The translations under genes were made by a program, and so were the position numbers. 64,000 nucleotides of DNA from Ditylenchus dipsaci (lineage: Eukaryota > Nematoda > Chromadorea > Rhabditida > Anguinidae), in contig SADC01000929.1 in NCBI GenBank assembly GCA_004194705.1, positions 62,001 to 126,000 of the forward strand, given 5' to 3'. The notes beneath the pieces were generated by a model that saw only the letters and a program-made list of their open reading frames with translations, did not search any database and was not told the DNA's origin. This document shows positions 52,801 through 61,484 of this stretch, piece after piece; the stretch's first letter is position 1, and the number at the start of each line of letters is the position of its first letter.

Positions 52801-55800
52801 CTCGGCTTCCGGCACTACGTGACTATTTCATATCTCAATACGAATGTGGTGGCTCCTTTCCACATTGGACGTAAATCTGCTGAGCCCGTTGTGAAAGGAT
52901 CCAAGCGTGTTGCAGACTCATTATGACTCGATGGTTTGAATTATTGGATGGTGCCAACCGATTCAAGACCGCACTGTGGAGTTTTCGATGGTCGAACAAC
53001 GAACATTTGCGAGAAGTGCAACGTTGGTCTCTGTGTGAACTGCTTAAAAGAATTCCACCTGAGGACCTGAACAAAATTGAGTGATTGAGCTATATTATTG
53101 TGCAATCAGTATTTGATAAATAAAAAAAGGCTATGAATGGTTTGCGCCCTCAAAATGCTCATTTACGCCCTCAAATTAATTATTTACGCCCTCAAATTTG
53201 AAAATTGATCAAAATGCTTACCGTAAATCCTCTAATAGAGCCCCCGGGGCTTTATTTTTCAATCCCTGAAAAATCTTGAAATTGTCAATCAAAAATGATG
53301 CTAACTCTGAAACTCTAGTCAAATATCGAGGAGGGGGCTCTATTAGAGAGGGGGGCTCTATTAGAGGATTTACGGTATTTAGGCCCTCAAATTACTCATT
53401 TACGCCCTTAATTTTCTTTTTTACGCCCTCAAATTTCTTTTTATGCCATCGAATCGATCGAAATGCTTATTTTGGCCATCAAGCTGCTCATTTATATCCT
53501 TAAACTTATGCAACTAGATGTAAATCAGAAGACAGACTTGTCTCTAGTTGCTCAAAAGAAGGATGGACCTTGATATACACATCGCCTAGGTCATAGGTTC
53601 TAATCCCCTAGGTGTACATCTATTTTTTACCACATTTTTAGTGAGTTCACTGAGTTCACTAGCAACTACCACCATAAGTCAAGCGTTTTGACACATGTGA
53701 CCGTCAAAATATAAATAAAACAGCTAAAATTATACGTACCTACGTTTATATAGCCTAACATCTGCCTATTTTGTTGACTTTTCAAGGGTCTGCTTACTGT
53801 TTAGATTGACCATTAGGTGAATGTTTTGCTAGCGAGAAAAACTAAGCAAAAAATGTAATGGTTCAACAACTTTATTTGCCGTACTCAAGAATAAAAATTA
53901 TCCAACAATTTAATGACCTGACAAGAAGTCTAAAGCACGCCTAACTTTCTTTTTTCTTCCTGGGGTTCGGCGTCCCTCCAGTGGTGGGGCAAGCTTTTCC
54001 ATCAGCTGAAGAGAGTGCTTGCAATGCTCATCCTCGATTCCTTCAGGGCAGCTGCAGCGGATTGTAACTGGGTAAACAAATGAATGATCGAGTTGATAGA
54101 AGGAACTACGGAGAGTCTTGCACCGATCCCTATACAGACTGCAGTTAGGTTGCTTCATTTATTGAAAAATGTGGATTACCAGCTGGAAAACTTGAACTGC
54201 GGGTCTTCATATTGCTTAGCCTGCTGTAGTTTTGTCCAGAGTTCTTGAAGATCTTGCTCTTCGGCACAGTTTGAAGATCGGATCAACCATATGTAAACAG
54301 CATCCAGCATGAAAGGTCGCGCAGCTTCTCCATTGCATTGCGCATGTTACTTTTTGGATTGATTGGTATTGTCGGCAATCGAGCTGGTCTCTGAATTTCC
54401 ATTTCAACAGCTTGAATTTACATAAAAGCTTACCTGACGTTCCCGACCCTTGCTCCATCCGCGCAAGAGTTGCACTACCAGAAGAATGAATCGAGACAAA
54501 CCGACGCAATCGTGGTGAGTGTAGTCATCCTTGATCATCTTGTTTGTCCCTTCGAGGCCATTGTTCGCAGTGATGGACGGCATTACATATCCGTTAGCAT
54601 GTCTGTAGATCCACCCACGGTAGTCATCTCGAAGAAGCCAGGATTGGTAGCACTTCAAGCACGCAGTCCAAAGACGTTCGATTCCACCTCACTTTGCAGC
54701 CCAGTGTAGAGAAATAGTTCTTGCTGCTAAAGAAGTGTGTCTAAGATTTTTCTAGACTGATGTACGTTAGAGCTTACCTGCCGCGAATTCGTAAATATTG
54801 GTAGCCCGAGATAGGCTAGCCACATAATCCTTGATCTCTTCGACTGCATTCTCATGTATCTTTGACTTTGGCAGCTTCTTGTTGAAATTAATCATGACGT
54901 GTGCATAGCACATTCCTCGCTTGACGTTCGGCCAGATTAATCAGCATCCTTAATTAGTCAGTAATACAATGAACGGTCACTTATACCTACCTGCAGTAAT
55001 AGCTGTAAACTGGTTGTCTGGATGAGCGGACTGGTGAGATCTTGGTGAGTAGCGGACGCGCATACGAGCCTTGCAGTCGAACTTCCCCTTTCGCTTCTTC
55101 TTCGAGTTATAGCACACGTAGAGGTCGATAGCTGCCTTGATTTCTTCTTCAGCGTAGTCGTAGCGATAATCTTTCCCGTATTCTTGCAAAGCATACTGGT
55201 TTTCCACTCGAAATCAGGCCCTCGCGTCCTCAGCATCTTGAGAAAACGATCTTAAAAAATGAATTGAGGGCGTAAAAAAGAAATTCGAGGGCGTAAATGA
55301 GTAATTTGAGGGCGTAAATAAGCATTTTGATCAATTTTCAAATTTTAGGGCGTAAATAATTAATTTGAGGGCGTAAATGAGCATTTTGAGGGCGCAAATG
55401 AATTTTAGCCAATAAAAAAAGTAGTTGAAAAATTGAAAGGATCAGTTTGTCAAGCAAAATGCAGTATTCAAAAAGGAATAAAAGCGTATACTGGAAACAT
55501 ATTTTGGGCTAAACCTCGAAATTTGTCAACAAAACTTATTTTTTGACTTCATTTTTAAAATACAATCAGCTACTTTACCCCTAGATTTGATCTTCCAAGT
55601 GCAAAAAATCTAAAATTTTCAAAAAAATAGCATAGGAGGAAGTAAGGCATTTTTGGTGGAAACAGAAACAGGACAGGTCCTGTGCTGGTCCGTCCTCCTC
55701 AAAAGTTATCAATAAAGTAAAATTCTGGTCCTCATCCTGGTCCAGACTAAAAATCCTGGTCCTGGTATCTTGGCCAATCCTGGTCGTGAATTTTGTAAAT

Positions 55801-58624
55801 ATAAATGTTATTTTTTTGCAAGAACATCTTGAAACGACAATTTTAATCGAAATTACCTTCGCATTTTATTGGGGTATTTTTATTCATTCATTCGGAACTT
55901 AATCTGTGGTTTTAAAGTGTTAGTTTCTGCAATTTCTCGATATTTCTCGAAAAAAAATTGCCATTTTGTTCATGACCTTTGTTTTCAGATGAGCATTGTC
56001 TCCCGAGCATCGGTCTTTTCGACAAGTTGTCTGTTACAGAAGCAAATGCAGAGTGTGCAACAAAACAATCAAGATGGCTAACGGGCCGACAAAGGGTCTT
56101 TTCGTGCACTCAAAAACGCATGAGGAATACGCTGCCAAACTCAAGGCACTCGAGAAAAAGAATGCATGGCAGAAGAATTCCTTGGAGAGGTTTGTCAGGG
56201 TTTTTCCAAAAGGTGGACTTTTTAATACATTTTTTTGTTTTTTTTATTGCCTTTTGTGTTTCTTTAAGAGAGCTTTCGTCGTTTTATAAGAAGGTAGTCC
56301 ATATCATCGCTTGCGCTTATCTGCCGTTCTCGATTTTGAAAAAATCCTAGTTTTTTGACCAGGATCCTGGTCAGGATCCCGGTTTTTGTTTTTTAAAGTC
56401 GTGGTCCTTATCCTGGTCTTGACTAAACCCAAAAATCCTGTCCTGAAATCCGTCCTGATTCTATCTTTCCATCTCTAATTTTTGGTACCAAATTGGTACC
56501 CGTGGCCATAAACGGGTTAAATCGAGTTTTTGCTTTTATAGGAAAAAAATTTGGATTTTTGAAAAAAAAATCGGTGAAATCGGAATCCATGCGATTTTCG
56601 CGACTAGACTACTAAAACAGAATTGCCGAAAATTTTAAATAATCGGGCCAAAAAAGTGGTGGACCCTAGGTGGGAACGAACTTTTCCCCGGTGTCTCGAG
56701 TTTTTTTAAATCGAGCGTCGACTGTAATTATAGCTTTTTCAATTTCAGACTACTTTTGTGTTTTCATGTCTAGTGGCCCTGCTGTCCACTAACACCAGCT
56801 TTGCCCTGTTTGCTTCTGTTGGATTTGCCGCCTTTACTATTATTGTACGCACTCAGTGGTTAGTTGCGTTTGTTTGTCACATATTTAGTAGTTACAAAGA
56901 AGACTAAATTTAGGCCCAAATTTCAACTTCTAGTCAATGTCACAGGCTCTGGAGTTTACTACGCTGAAAAATGTTTTTATGGCTCAGAACTGCTGGATGA
57001 ATCTGGAGTCGCTGTCCTGCGCTTTGAATCAAGTCTTCTTTTCAATAATGTCGACAACTTCAGAGCTGGTGTGCTAAGTGTGGCAAATGGCATTAAAGGG
57101 TCAGTTGACAACTATGACCTGCCATTACGAAGAGGACTTTTTCGGGCAGCAAGTTGGGCCAAAATAAAATTGGGCTAAATGAAGTTAGGTGCTTTTTCGG
57201 GTTTCCACAAGCACTGGTTAGGTCTATCCAAATCGTGACCATGATTTATAGGAATTCCTTTCACATTCTTGCTGTTAATTTGCTCTTAATCATGATAAAA
57301 CATGATTTGAACACTTCGGCTCTATACGCATTCTCGCGCACCTCGAAAAACATATGCCTTGGTCCCCCCTGTTGATTTTTTCGAGGTTTTTTTTTCAGGT
57401 TTTGCCTTGATCCCCTGTTGCTCAAAAATTTATTTTCTCAAAAAAATTTTATTCCCGTAATGTTTTGCATTTATACAGAAATTCGATGGGAAAAAACGAG
57501 TTTTGGGACAATAAATTTTATGAAACGCTATTTATTTGTTAATTATATACCGTATTTCTTCTAATTGCCGCACAATCTCTAATAACCGCACACCCCCAAC
57601 TTTGAGGACTTATATCTCGGAGCAGAGTAAATATTTTGATCAGCTGTTTGATGCATTTTCTTAACTCCCACGAGCTCTACCGATTCCACTTTTTAAATTT
57701 TGGTTGAGCACCCGAAAATCTCGAGATGGAATTTAGAAATTTCCGATTTTTGGTTGATTGAAAAATTAAGCGCACATGTGCGGCAATTAGAAGAAATACG
57801 GTACGCAAGAGGCATTGTCTGTCCTGCAGGGATCAGTGGCCTTGCAAGCATTAAAATCGACTATTAGCCTATCGTTGTCAGTAGATAACACCATGAATCA
57901 CTTAGGAAATAATAGAACACAAGATAAAAAGTTTAAAAAAAGGCAAAACAAACGTAAAAAGATTTCAAAAAAAAATCAACAGGGGGGCCAAGGCATATTT
58001 TTTGGGGTGGGCGCGAATGCGTATAGAGCCAACACTTCTTTAAAAAAAATTAGACAACTTCTTGGTGTTGGAATTGGCACCCGTACTGGCAGTATGAAAA
58101 GCATGAAAAGTACCAACGCGGCAGCCATAGCCGGATTCACCCCCTCATTTGGTTGTGGTGTAGGCAAAGATGTGCCTACTCGATCCACTCTTTTGATCAG
58201 TGGAGATCTTGTGGTTAGTATTTTGATCATTACAAGAATTAGCCCCTAGCTCACGTTTTAGCCCAATTACGACAACAACTCCGAACTACAATCTCTCAGC
58301 AAAGTGGTCATCCTTGACTTGTGTTCAGTGTCTATAATAGATGCTACTGGTGTAGAAGTTCTAAAAGACTTATTTATGGAATTGGCTAACAAAAAGATTC
58401 GACTGCTGCTGGCTTGCGCCAACTCAACTGTACGCACCAAATTTAAAATTGGAGGCGGATTTGATGTAATACCCAAACACTACTTCTTCCCCAGTGTTCA
58501 CGATGCGGTGCTCTGTGCTCAACAGCTGGGTGGTCTCGTAGCTCCTAGCATACATATGAGGCAATTTTTACTGAATAAACAGTTGTGTGAAAAAATTATA
58601 ATACAAAACCCGGAAAATTGCTGA
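34856..58624 (+). CDS. SLC26-family anion transporter with STAS domain
   Basis: Multipass anion exchanger. Exons: 34856-35204, 37711-37821, 37887-38098, 38149-38310, 42077-42260, 42341-42420, 42479-42623, 42672-42779, 45280-45357, 45407-45502, 56749-56858, 56914-57099, 58054-58213, 58262-58624; about 780 residues, phases match. Family features: FAMAFLAGLPPIYGIYTTF after the first membrane segment, GTNVIVCFMVRNVVERVP, VLKGFALGISVRIVFNQL, the HKYRVDNRQELFAF stretch, ASVGFAAFTIIVRTQWPKF entering the STAS domain, and VVILDLCSVSIIDATGVEVL with FPSVHDAVLCAQQL closing it. The exon begins at 34805 with 17 more open codons, so the start could lie upstream. One extra A in AAAA at 42129-42132 shifts exon 5. 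Ion specificity and paralogue cannot be told. Confidence 0.9.
35257..37407. mobile_element. pogo-like element in SLC26 intron 1
   Basis: Ends CAATCGACCCTCGATATAAC and its inverted partner GAGGGTTGACTG beside TA. Inner flanks carry direct GGGCCGTTATATCGAGG arrays on both sides (35279-35390; 37265-37400). It makes up most of the 2506-nt intron. No transposase is recognised. Confidence 0.85.
36335..37198. mobile_element. element O, AATCCCCCAGCAAA arrays
   Basis: TIRs start GGTTATGG and contain arrays of AAATCCCCCAGCAA (36345-36425; inverted 37108-37175). The 8-bp duplication GCTGTGTG lies at 36327-36334 and 37199-37206. Nested in the pogo-like element; non-coding, 864 bp. Confidence 0.9.
38465..38492 (+). 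repeat. (AG)n microsatellite
   Basis: About 14 AG units inside SLC26 intron 4. Confidence 0.95.
38690..40845 (-). mobile_element. MULE element G, ATTTAGCCAACAGC arrays
   Basis: Inverted ends AGGACA...GCCAACGCTATTTC, TTAGCCAACAGCAAT and AGTTCAAGTTGTCACTCTT on the left (38690-38785), with the same order inverted at 40755-40845. The interior has minus-strand MULE coding remnants. It lies in SLC26 intron 4. The target duplication is not clear. Confidence 0.82.
39040..40575 (-). pseudogene. MULE transposase remnants (element G)
   Basis: Minus strand. A likely start at about 40572 gives MAPSNFGDAQQDPAMEQLNQ and a second exon 40400-40275 with DCCEPQGFGKSGYKHSVEMV. About 39890-39720 reads DFVDCQKGASAYEIESMPKD, finger-like. 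About 39660-39590 has VVLSRDFTITTKTNAFAM. About 39430-39330 contains FAWSLHVFAKKIGEELV and the final piece 39190-39040 is C-terminal. Reading frames are interrupted by stops besides the probable introns. The overall order matches an N-terminal finger followed by a MULE catalytic region, but motifs are weaker than in elements A and D. Confidence 0.55.
40833..40920. repeat. palindromic TAGGACTA array
   Basis: Alternating CCTAATATAGGACC / TAGGACTATTTTAGTCC words at the right edge of element G. Confidence 0.7.
41045..41590. mobile_element. GC-rich element with GGTGCCGGTGC arrays
   Basis: Two arrays of GGTGCCGGTGCGGGTT words (41045-41220 and 41447-41570) around an AT-rich core carrying GCCTTGGTCCCCC at 41405. 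The GC content jumps well above the surroundings. Both arrays are in the same orientation. Non-coding. Confidence 0.65.
41627..41808 (+). repeat. dispersed repeat, copy 2 of a T-rich family
   Basis: Inverted relative of 24545-24765, just upstream of SLC26 exon 5. Confidence 0.7.
41813..42027. mobile_element. foldback element with CTTAGGCTCAGGGTAG core
   Basis: Arms ATTTAGGCGATTTTTGGACA and TGTCCGAAAATTGCCTAA. The centre reads CTTAGGCTCAGGGTAGCCC. A sister copy is at 59107-59340, and the core word recurs at 58905 and 63960. It ends 50 nt before SLC26 exon 5. Confidence 0.8.
43672..44197. mobile_element. pogo-type MITE nested in element S
   Basis: Starts CAGTCGACTCGCTATATAGT and ends with an inverted GTATCGACAGTCGAC; TA on the left only. 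Its middle is occupied by 43726-44162. Confidence 0.8.
43726..44162. mobile_element. mariner-type MITE, CAGGGTGTCCCGAAATT ends
   Basis: Inverted ends CAGGGTGTCCCGAAATTACG / CGTAATTTCGAGACACCCTG, TA on the left and CA on the right. Non-coding. Confidence 0.88.
45576..45710. mobile_element. MITE, CCGTATTTCCTCTAATTA ends
   Basis: 135 bp, TA on both sides, palindromic ends CCGTATTTCCTCTAAT. The internal ATTGTCAATCAAAAATG is shared with 53221-53375, so they are one family. Confidence 0.9.
46190..46480. mobile_element. foldback relic FB3
   Basis: Shares GCATCCAGAGTCATTTTCGA and a CTGCGCCCCGAAGGGGCGCAG hairpin core with FB1 and FB2; only about one half is preserved. A mini pogo MITE sits inside. 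Confidence 0.75.
46275..46361. mobile_element. 87-bp pogo-type MITE
   Basis: CAGTCAAACTTCGATATATC to inverted TATCGAGGTTTGACTG with TA on both sides. It is almost nothing but two TIRs. Confidence 0.9.
46655..46860. repeat. GAACCTCGA-rich repeat
   Basis: Repeated GAGGTTCNAAC / GAACCTC words, partly inverted. Similar words at 51590-51800 may be the matching end of a larger element. Confidence 0.5.
47025..47090 (+). repeat. array of ATTCATCCACACCG
   Basis: Four copies of a word close to the ATTCATCAACACCG of element Q, followed by the same TTTTGTCTTTACACGAA. It is a single end of a related element without visible partner. Confidence 0.75.
47149..47517. mobile_element. element with CAGTGGGCGCCCGTC ends
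   Basis: Ends CAGTGGGCGCCCGTCCGAC and inverted CAGTGGGGCGCCCATCCGC. GACGGTC words recur within, and ACATGAACTAGCATG / CATGATAGTTCATGT form an inner pair. The CAGTGG termini suggest hAT, but no 8-bp duplication is obvious. Confidence 0.7.
47660..48510. mobile_element. 850-bp foldback element
   Basis: Long palindrome. Outer arms 47660-47860 and 48350-48510; inner arms 47880-47990 and 48120-48245 include TTTCTCGAAAATGAAAC words and TATCAAGGGTATTTGGC. Non-coding. Confidence 0.85.
48532..49385. mobile_element. element with TTTTTGTGGCAAATTTAC arrays
   Basis: Arrays of TTTTTTGTAGCAAATTTA (48535-48670; inverted 49290-49380) followed by an inverted ATATACTTGAGTTAGTGTG pair. The open frames inside (for example LLDLNGLFLVKKRVLAE on the minus strand) match nothing I recognise. 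The array unit resembles those of elements B and L. Confidence 0.82.
49386..50590. other. no gene seen
   Basis: Part of SLC26 intron 10. It contains a CTCTAATACCGACCGGTAATA MITE end at 49523 and a CTCTGGCTTTTGCTCTG palindrome at 49625-49730. Nothing coding is recognised. Confidence 0.45.
50600..51195. mobile_element. element with GTGTACACAAATGAAAA arrays
   Basis: Repeated TTTGTGTACACAAATGAAAA words at 50620-50830 and, at the other end, 51055-51192. The unit is itself palindromic. Non-coding. Confidence 0.7.
51838..52055. repeat. array of AGTGAGAATCTCACT
   Basis: Two clusters of GTGAGTGAGAGTGAG / CTCAGTGAGAATCTCACT words separated by about 70 bp, ending just before the pogo-like element at 52062. 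Confidence 0.75.
52566..53083 (+). pseudogene. piggyBac-type transposase, C-terminal part
   Basis: Plus strand. First frame: EMRWSKEAREKVPMPQPHML, then GAYNTFMGGVDRINQNISNY, the conserved P-Q-P and MGGVD block of piggyBac/PGBD proteins. After a frame change near 52715 it continues with KLDYLGFRHYVTISYL, and ends with the cysteine-rich tail NICEKCNVGLCVNCLKEFH just before the stop. The N-terminal two thirds, with the first catalytic Asp residues, are missing. One frameshift and one internal stop (near 52925) also mark it as dead. Confidence 0.82.
53221..53375. mobile_element. MITE, CCGTAAATCCTCTAATAG ends
   Basis: 155 bp with TA on both sides, in the left array of element D. Same family as 45576-45710. 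Confidence 0.9.
53910..55240 (-). pseudogene. MULE transposase (element D)
   Basis: Minus strand, N to C. About 55210-55000 carries a finger-like segment AAIDLYVCYNSKKKRKGKF, CKARMRVRYSP and HQSAHPDNQF, comparable to FLYWCH. About 54935-54790 reads NVKRGMCYAHVMINFNKKLP and EEIKDYVASLSRATNIYEF. About 54690-54440 has LKCYQSWLLRDDYRGWIYRH and NNGLEGTNKMIKDDYTHHD. The last exon 54158-53910 includes a SWIM-like CSCPEGIEDEHCKHSLQLM and a basic tail. The catalytic acidic residues upstream of MCYAHV were not found, so it is probably incomplete. It may be a spliced gene of a truncated element. Confidence 0.7.
55635..56490 (+). mobile_element. hAT-like element T, AATCCTGGTCCTGG arrays
   Basis: CCTGGTCCTGGTAT-type words at 55660-55790 and inverted at 56345-56470. 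The right end TAGAGATGGAAAG resembles hAT termini. A BED-finger open frame lies between them. Confidence 0.65.
56010..56200 (+). pseudogene. BED-type zinc finger fragment (element T)
   Basis: Reads SKCRVCNKTIKMANGPTKGL, then FVHSKTHEEYAAKLKALEKK. The C-x2-C and H-x-x-x-H spacing is that of a BED finger as in hAT transposases. The frame runs on to a poly-T stretch and stops; no catalytic domain follows. Confidence 0.65.
57318..58030. mobile_element. element P, GGCTCTATACGCATTC ends
   Basis: Ends GGCTCTATACGCATTC and inverted partner; the 8-bp duplication AACACTTC at 57310-57317 and 58031-58038. Subterminal GCCTTGGTCCCCCCTGTTG on both sides. It lies in SLC26 intron 12, ending 23 nt before exon 13. 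A frame inside it is open but belongs to the element, not to the gene. Confidence 0.92.
57550..57801. mobile_element. MITE, CCGTATTTCTTCTAATTG ends
   Basis: 252 bp, TA on both sides, palindromic ends; the internal GCCGCACAATCTCTAATAACC is shared with a remnant at 62175-62256. Confidence 0.9.
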
Positions 58625-58639
58625 TATTTTTTGGGTGCT

Positions 58640-58980
58640 TTGGGTTGCCAACCTTCATTTTTCTTTGATCTCATGTTTTTTTGGCTTGTGCTTTGTCACA
58701 GAATAGGCTAGCATATGTTATGACGGGCTCAAACATGTTTTTCGAACCACAAAACAGTAAGGAAAACATGTTTGAGCCCATCCTAGGATACGATGAATTG
58801 CTCGAAAAAAACGACAGGGAGGCTAAGGCAAAAGACGGGCTGTATGCGAAATAAGATGGGGTTTGCCTTCGTCCCCCTGTTGTTTTTAGTGATCATTTAG
58901 GCTTAGGCCAGGGTTGGCCAGCGTATGTTAGGACAGCCTTAAATATTTTTTCAAACTACAAAAATAATTAATTCTTTTAT
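58640..58980. repeat. fragments of GCCTTGG and CTTAGGC families
   Basis: Contains AAACATGTTT palindromes, ACAGGGAGGCTAAGGCA (58815) and GCCTTCGTCCCCCTGTTG (58866), and a GGCCAGCGTATGTTAGG word (58917). These look like broken ends of families seen elsewhere. Confidence 0.55.
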
Positions 58981-59106
58981 AACATACATTGGTTAACCCT
59001 AAGAAGGATCATATTGAAGGTAAAAGGACCTACTAATGAGAGAGTAGGCTATTTTAATAAAAGGGATTTTTGCCTAAATCCATAAGTTAGAACGGCATAG
59101 GGCGTT

Positions 59107-59340
59107 TCCTTTACTTTGTGCCATTTTTTCAAATTAGCGCCTTTTCAACTTTATTTATTCTTGGCTGTTTAATTAAATTCTTTTTGCATGCGCAATTTTT
59201 TTTAACTTAGGCTCAGGCCTTAGGCTTAGGGTAGGCCAACGCATGTTAGCCGGGACTAAAAAATGTCTTACGAACTGCAAAAAAAAATTTAAAATAGGCG
59301 CGAATTCAAAAAATGGCACAAAGTAACGGAAACGTCTACT
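59107..59340. mobile_element. foldback element, sister of 41813-42027
   Basis: Arms TTTGTGCCATTTTTTCAAAT / ATTCAAAAAATGGCACAAAG around a CCTTAGGCTTAGGGTAGGCC core. Confidence 0.8.
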
Positions 59341-59554
59341 TAATCATTGTTTATACTTTTTTCATAAATGGAAACATAAACTAAGCTGAAAAGCGCTTGC
59401 CTAAGCCTAAATCTAGTTTTAAAAACAACAAGAAGACCAATGCAAATTCCCCTTTTCGTTGGAAAGGGCCGAAATAGGGGTAAGGGAACAAAGTGGATAA
59501 GCACCAAACTTTAGATGAATGTTCCCAAATCTATAAAATAGACCAAAATATTCA

Positions 59555-59855
59555 ATTTTTTAGTGTTTCGATGAATGGATGTCGAGATTTGATAACTCTA
59601 TCCACAGCTACTTCCAATCACGACTTAGGAGAAGGAGCTTCCTATGCTGGATTACCTATAGGAATACCAGGCAGCAGCACTACTTTAGGGGTGCAGCCGG
59701 AAAATGGCCAAGGAGGTAACAATAGCGTCTCTAGAACAGCGCAGGCAAGACAGTCTATACATTCCATCGGAACAGTGGAATTTGTGAGAGGCTCTCCAAC
59801 GCCTCCTTCTCACCCAACATCTTTAAAATTGTCTCTTAAAAAATCGAATTCATGA
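59555..59855 (+). CDS. possible alternative 3' exon of the SLC26 gene
   Basis: Open frame reading LITLSTATSNHDLGEGASYA, then an S/T/G-rich tail (GSSTTLGVQPENGQGGNNSV) ending SLKKSNS and stop. It follows an AG after a T-rich tract. The composition is that of coding DNA rather than repeat. If a donor near 58535 in exon 14 were used, this would replace the last ~25 residues of the transporter with a polar cytoplasmic tail. A phase-compatible but weak donor/acceptor pair exists. No other gene is available to own it. Confidence 0.4.
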
Positions 59856-59859
59856 ACTG

Positions 59860-60205
59860 TTTTATTGACAAAAAGGAAAAAGATATGAATGGTAAATTTT
59901 CTACTGGAATAATGTTTTTATACCTGGATTGGTCAGGCAATTCCAAAGAGGCCAATAACTACGGTTGGCAAACGGGGAATTCCTCGAAAAATTCCACGGC
60001 CTGTTTCCCGGGCAAAAAAAATCGGGACAATATAAACAGTGCGATCTACAAAAAAACACTTGGTATCACAACGAAATATGATGACTTTAAACTTCGATTT
60101 GATCTTTTCGACGCAGAATTTGTTCGCCTCTTCCAATTTCTTCTATTTTATGTCAAAATGGCATATTAGAACAAAACTTTATGTCAAATGTCATCAATAA
60201 CTTAC
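59860..60205. other. no gene seen
   Basis: Open frames here are short and lack any recognised motif. No paired repeats. Confidence 0.4.
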
Positions 60206-60207
60206 TA

Positions 60208-60900
60208 CAGGGTGTCCAATAAAAACTGCATCATTTTTGAGATTCCCGCCTTTCTACATTTTCTATCAAGTTTCAACCAATTTTTTATGGCTGTACCTGA
60301 AAACACCCGTCAAAATCATTAAATCTCCCGTCAAATTTTTAAAAGTTCTCGTTCTCGGTGTATACTTTTCAAATTTTTTATTTTTTTGCATTAGAATGTA
60401 GCCCTGAATCTTTAGTTTCTGATAAGCTATCAACTAGCTTGATACAATTTTGAAAAGTGGTAGAACAATTCATTTTGAAAAAAGATGTAGTTTTGAAAAA
60501 CTCAATTTTTTCCCCATTTTTTAAAATTGTATCAAGCTAGTTAATAGCTTATCAGAAACTAGAGATTCAGGGCTACAGATTCAGCGCTAATGCAAAAAAA
60601 TAAAAAATTTGAAAAGTATATACCGAGAACGAGAACTTTTAAAAATTTGACGGGAGATTTAATGATTTTGACGCGAGATTTAATGATTTTGACGGGTGTT
60701 TTCGATTTGAGCCATTTTTATTCGCAAATGGCTCGCTTAATATATTCTCTCTGTTAATTTAATAGTTTTCAGTCGTTTTAGCTATAACTACTCTGAATTT
60801 GTTGGCTGAAACCTCAAAAATTTTTTTGGGGGTTTCACCGGTCCGCGGAAGCCCTTGACAATTTTTTTTGTAAATGGTGCAGTTTTAGTTGGACACCCTC
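60208..60900. mobile_element. mariner-type MITE, CAGGGTGTCCAATAAAAAC ends
   Basis: Ends CAGGGTGTCCAATAAAAACT and inverted AGTTTTAGTTGGACACCCT with TA on both sides. Extensive internal inverted pairs, for example ACTAGCTTGATACAATTTTG. Non-coding. Confidence 0.92.
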
Positions 60901-60902
60901 TA

Positions 60903-61484
60903 GTCAATAAAATTAGATGTGTGACTCATGAGTTCATCTTTAACATTAACCAATCATTCGGTTGTGTCCCATTGGGATGCAGATTTTTTATTTTGAGTTA
61001 ACGTATGAATTACAATATTATCTCAGGGACTAGATATCGTATAGAACGGTCAGTTTAAATCTTACAACAATCAAGAAATGAATGAATACCGTATGGAACC
61101 GACATAAACGGTAATCGTTGACTATTTTCTATGGAGTTGAGTCTAGGTATCCTCTCTTTTTGTTCCTTTTTTCAGCCTTCGGTTTTAACGTATAATTAAA
61201 CTGGATTTGCATTGTCTGGGTATCGCTACTAAAATTGTTGATCGCAAAACCATTCAAAGGTAACTCTAAAAAACTTGTTTGTTCCTGATTATTTATTATT
61301 AACTGCAGAGTTCTGTTTGTTGTACAACATCATTGTCATCAGGGGTGCGATGTAGTATAAGACCAACGCATGTTTGGCAAGCCAAATATGCCCTCCATAC
61401 ACTTTTAAAATTTAATTTATTTAATTCTATATTAATCATCCGGTTGGTCCCCAGGTCTCTCTAACGTATTTCATATATTTTCTA
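60903..61484. other. no gene seen
   Basis: Anonymous sequence between a MITE and an LTR-like block. Confidence 0.4.

Larger units (their letters stand above)
53129..55410 (-). mobile_element. MULE element D, TTTACGCCCTCAAA arrays
   Basis: Ends GGCTATGAATGGTTTGCG and inverted GGCTAAAATTCATTTGCG, then arrays of ATTTACGCCCTCAAA (53140-53210 plus 53380-53450; inverted 55265-55395). The 10-bp duplication AATAAAAAAA lies at 53119-53128 and 55411-55420. It encodes a MULE transposase on the minus strand. A MITE interrupts its left array. Confidence 0.9.
52290..55628. mobile_element. piggyBac-derived element E with ~140-bp TIRs
   Basis: Inverted arms 52290-52450 and 55490-55628 share AAATCTAGGGGT and GTTTTGTTGACAAA. 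Between them lies a piggyBac transposase 3' end. A MULE (53129-55410) is inserted after its stop codon. Target duplication not resolved. Confidence 0.7.
52062..56724. mobile_element. pogo-like element F, outer shell of a four-deep nest
   Basis: CAGTCGACGCTCGATTCC and inverted ATCGAGCGTCGACTG, both beside TA. The TIRs extend about 220 bp each (52062-52280; 56495-56724), with CCTAGGGTCCGACAC and its partner. The right end lies 24 nt before SLC26 exon 11. Confidence 0.85.

Noticed and set aside
57815..58249. Open frame GSVALQALKSTISLS... as an SLC26 exon
   Set aside because: Its first half lies inside element P, whose 8-bp duplication AACACTTC is intact; the gene's phase instead fits an acceptor at 58053, after the element.
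59852..60169. 105-residue open frame after the possible SLC26 tail exon
   Set aside because: Low-complexity composition, no motif, no splice signals with phase support.
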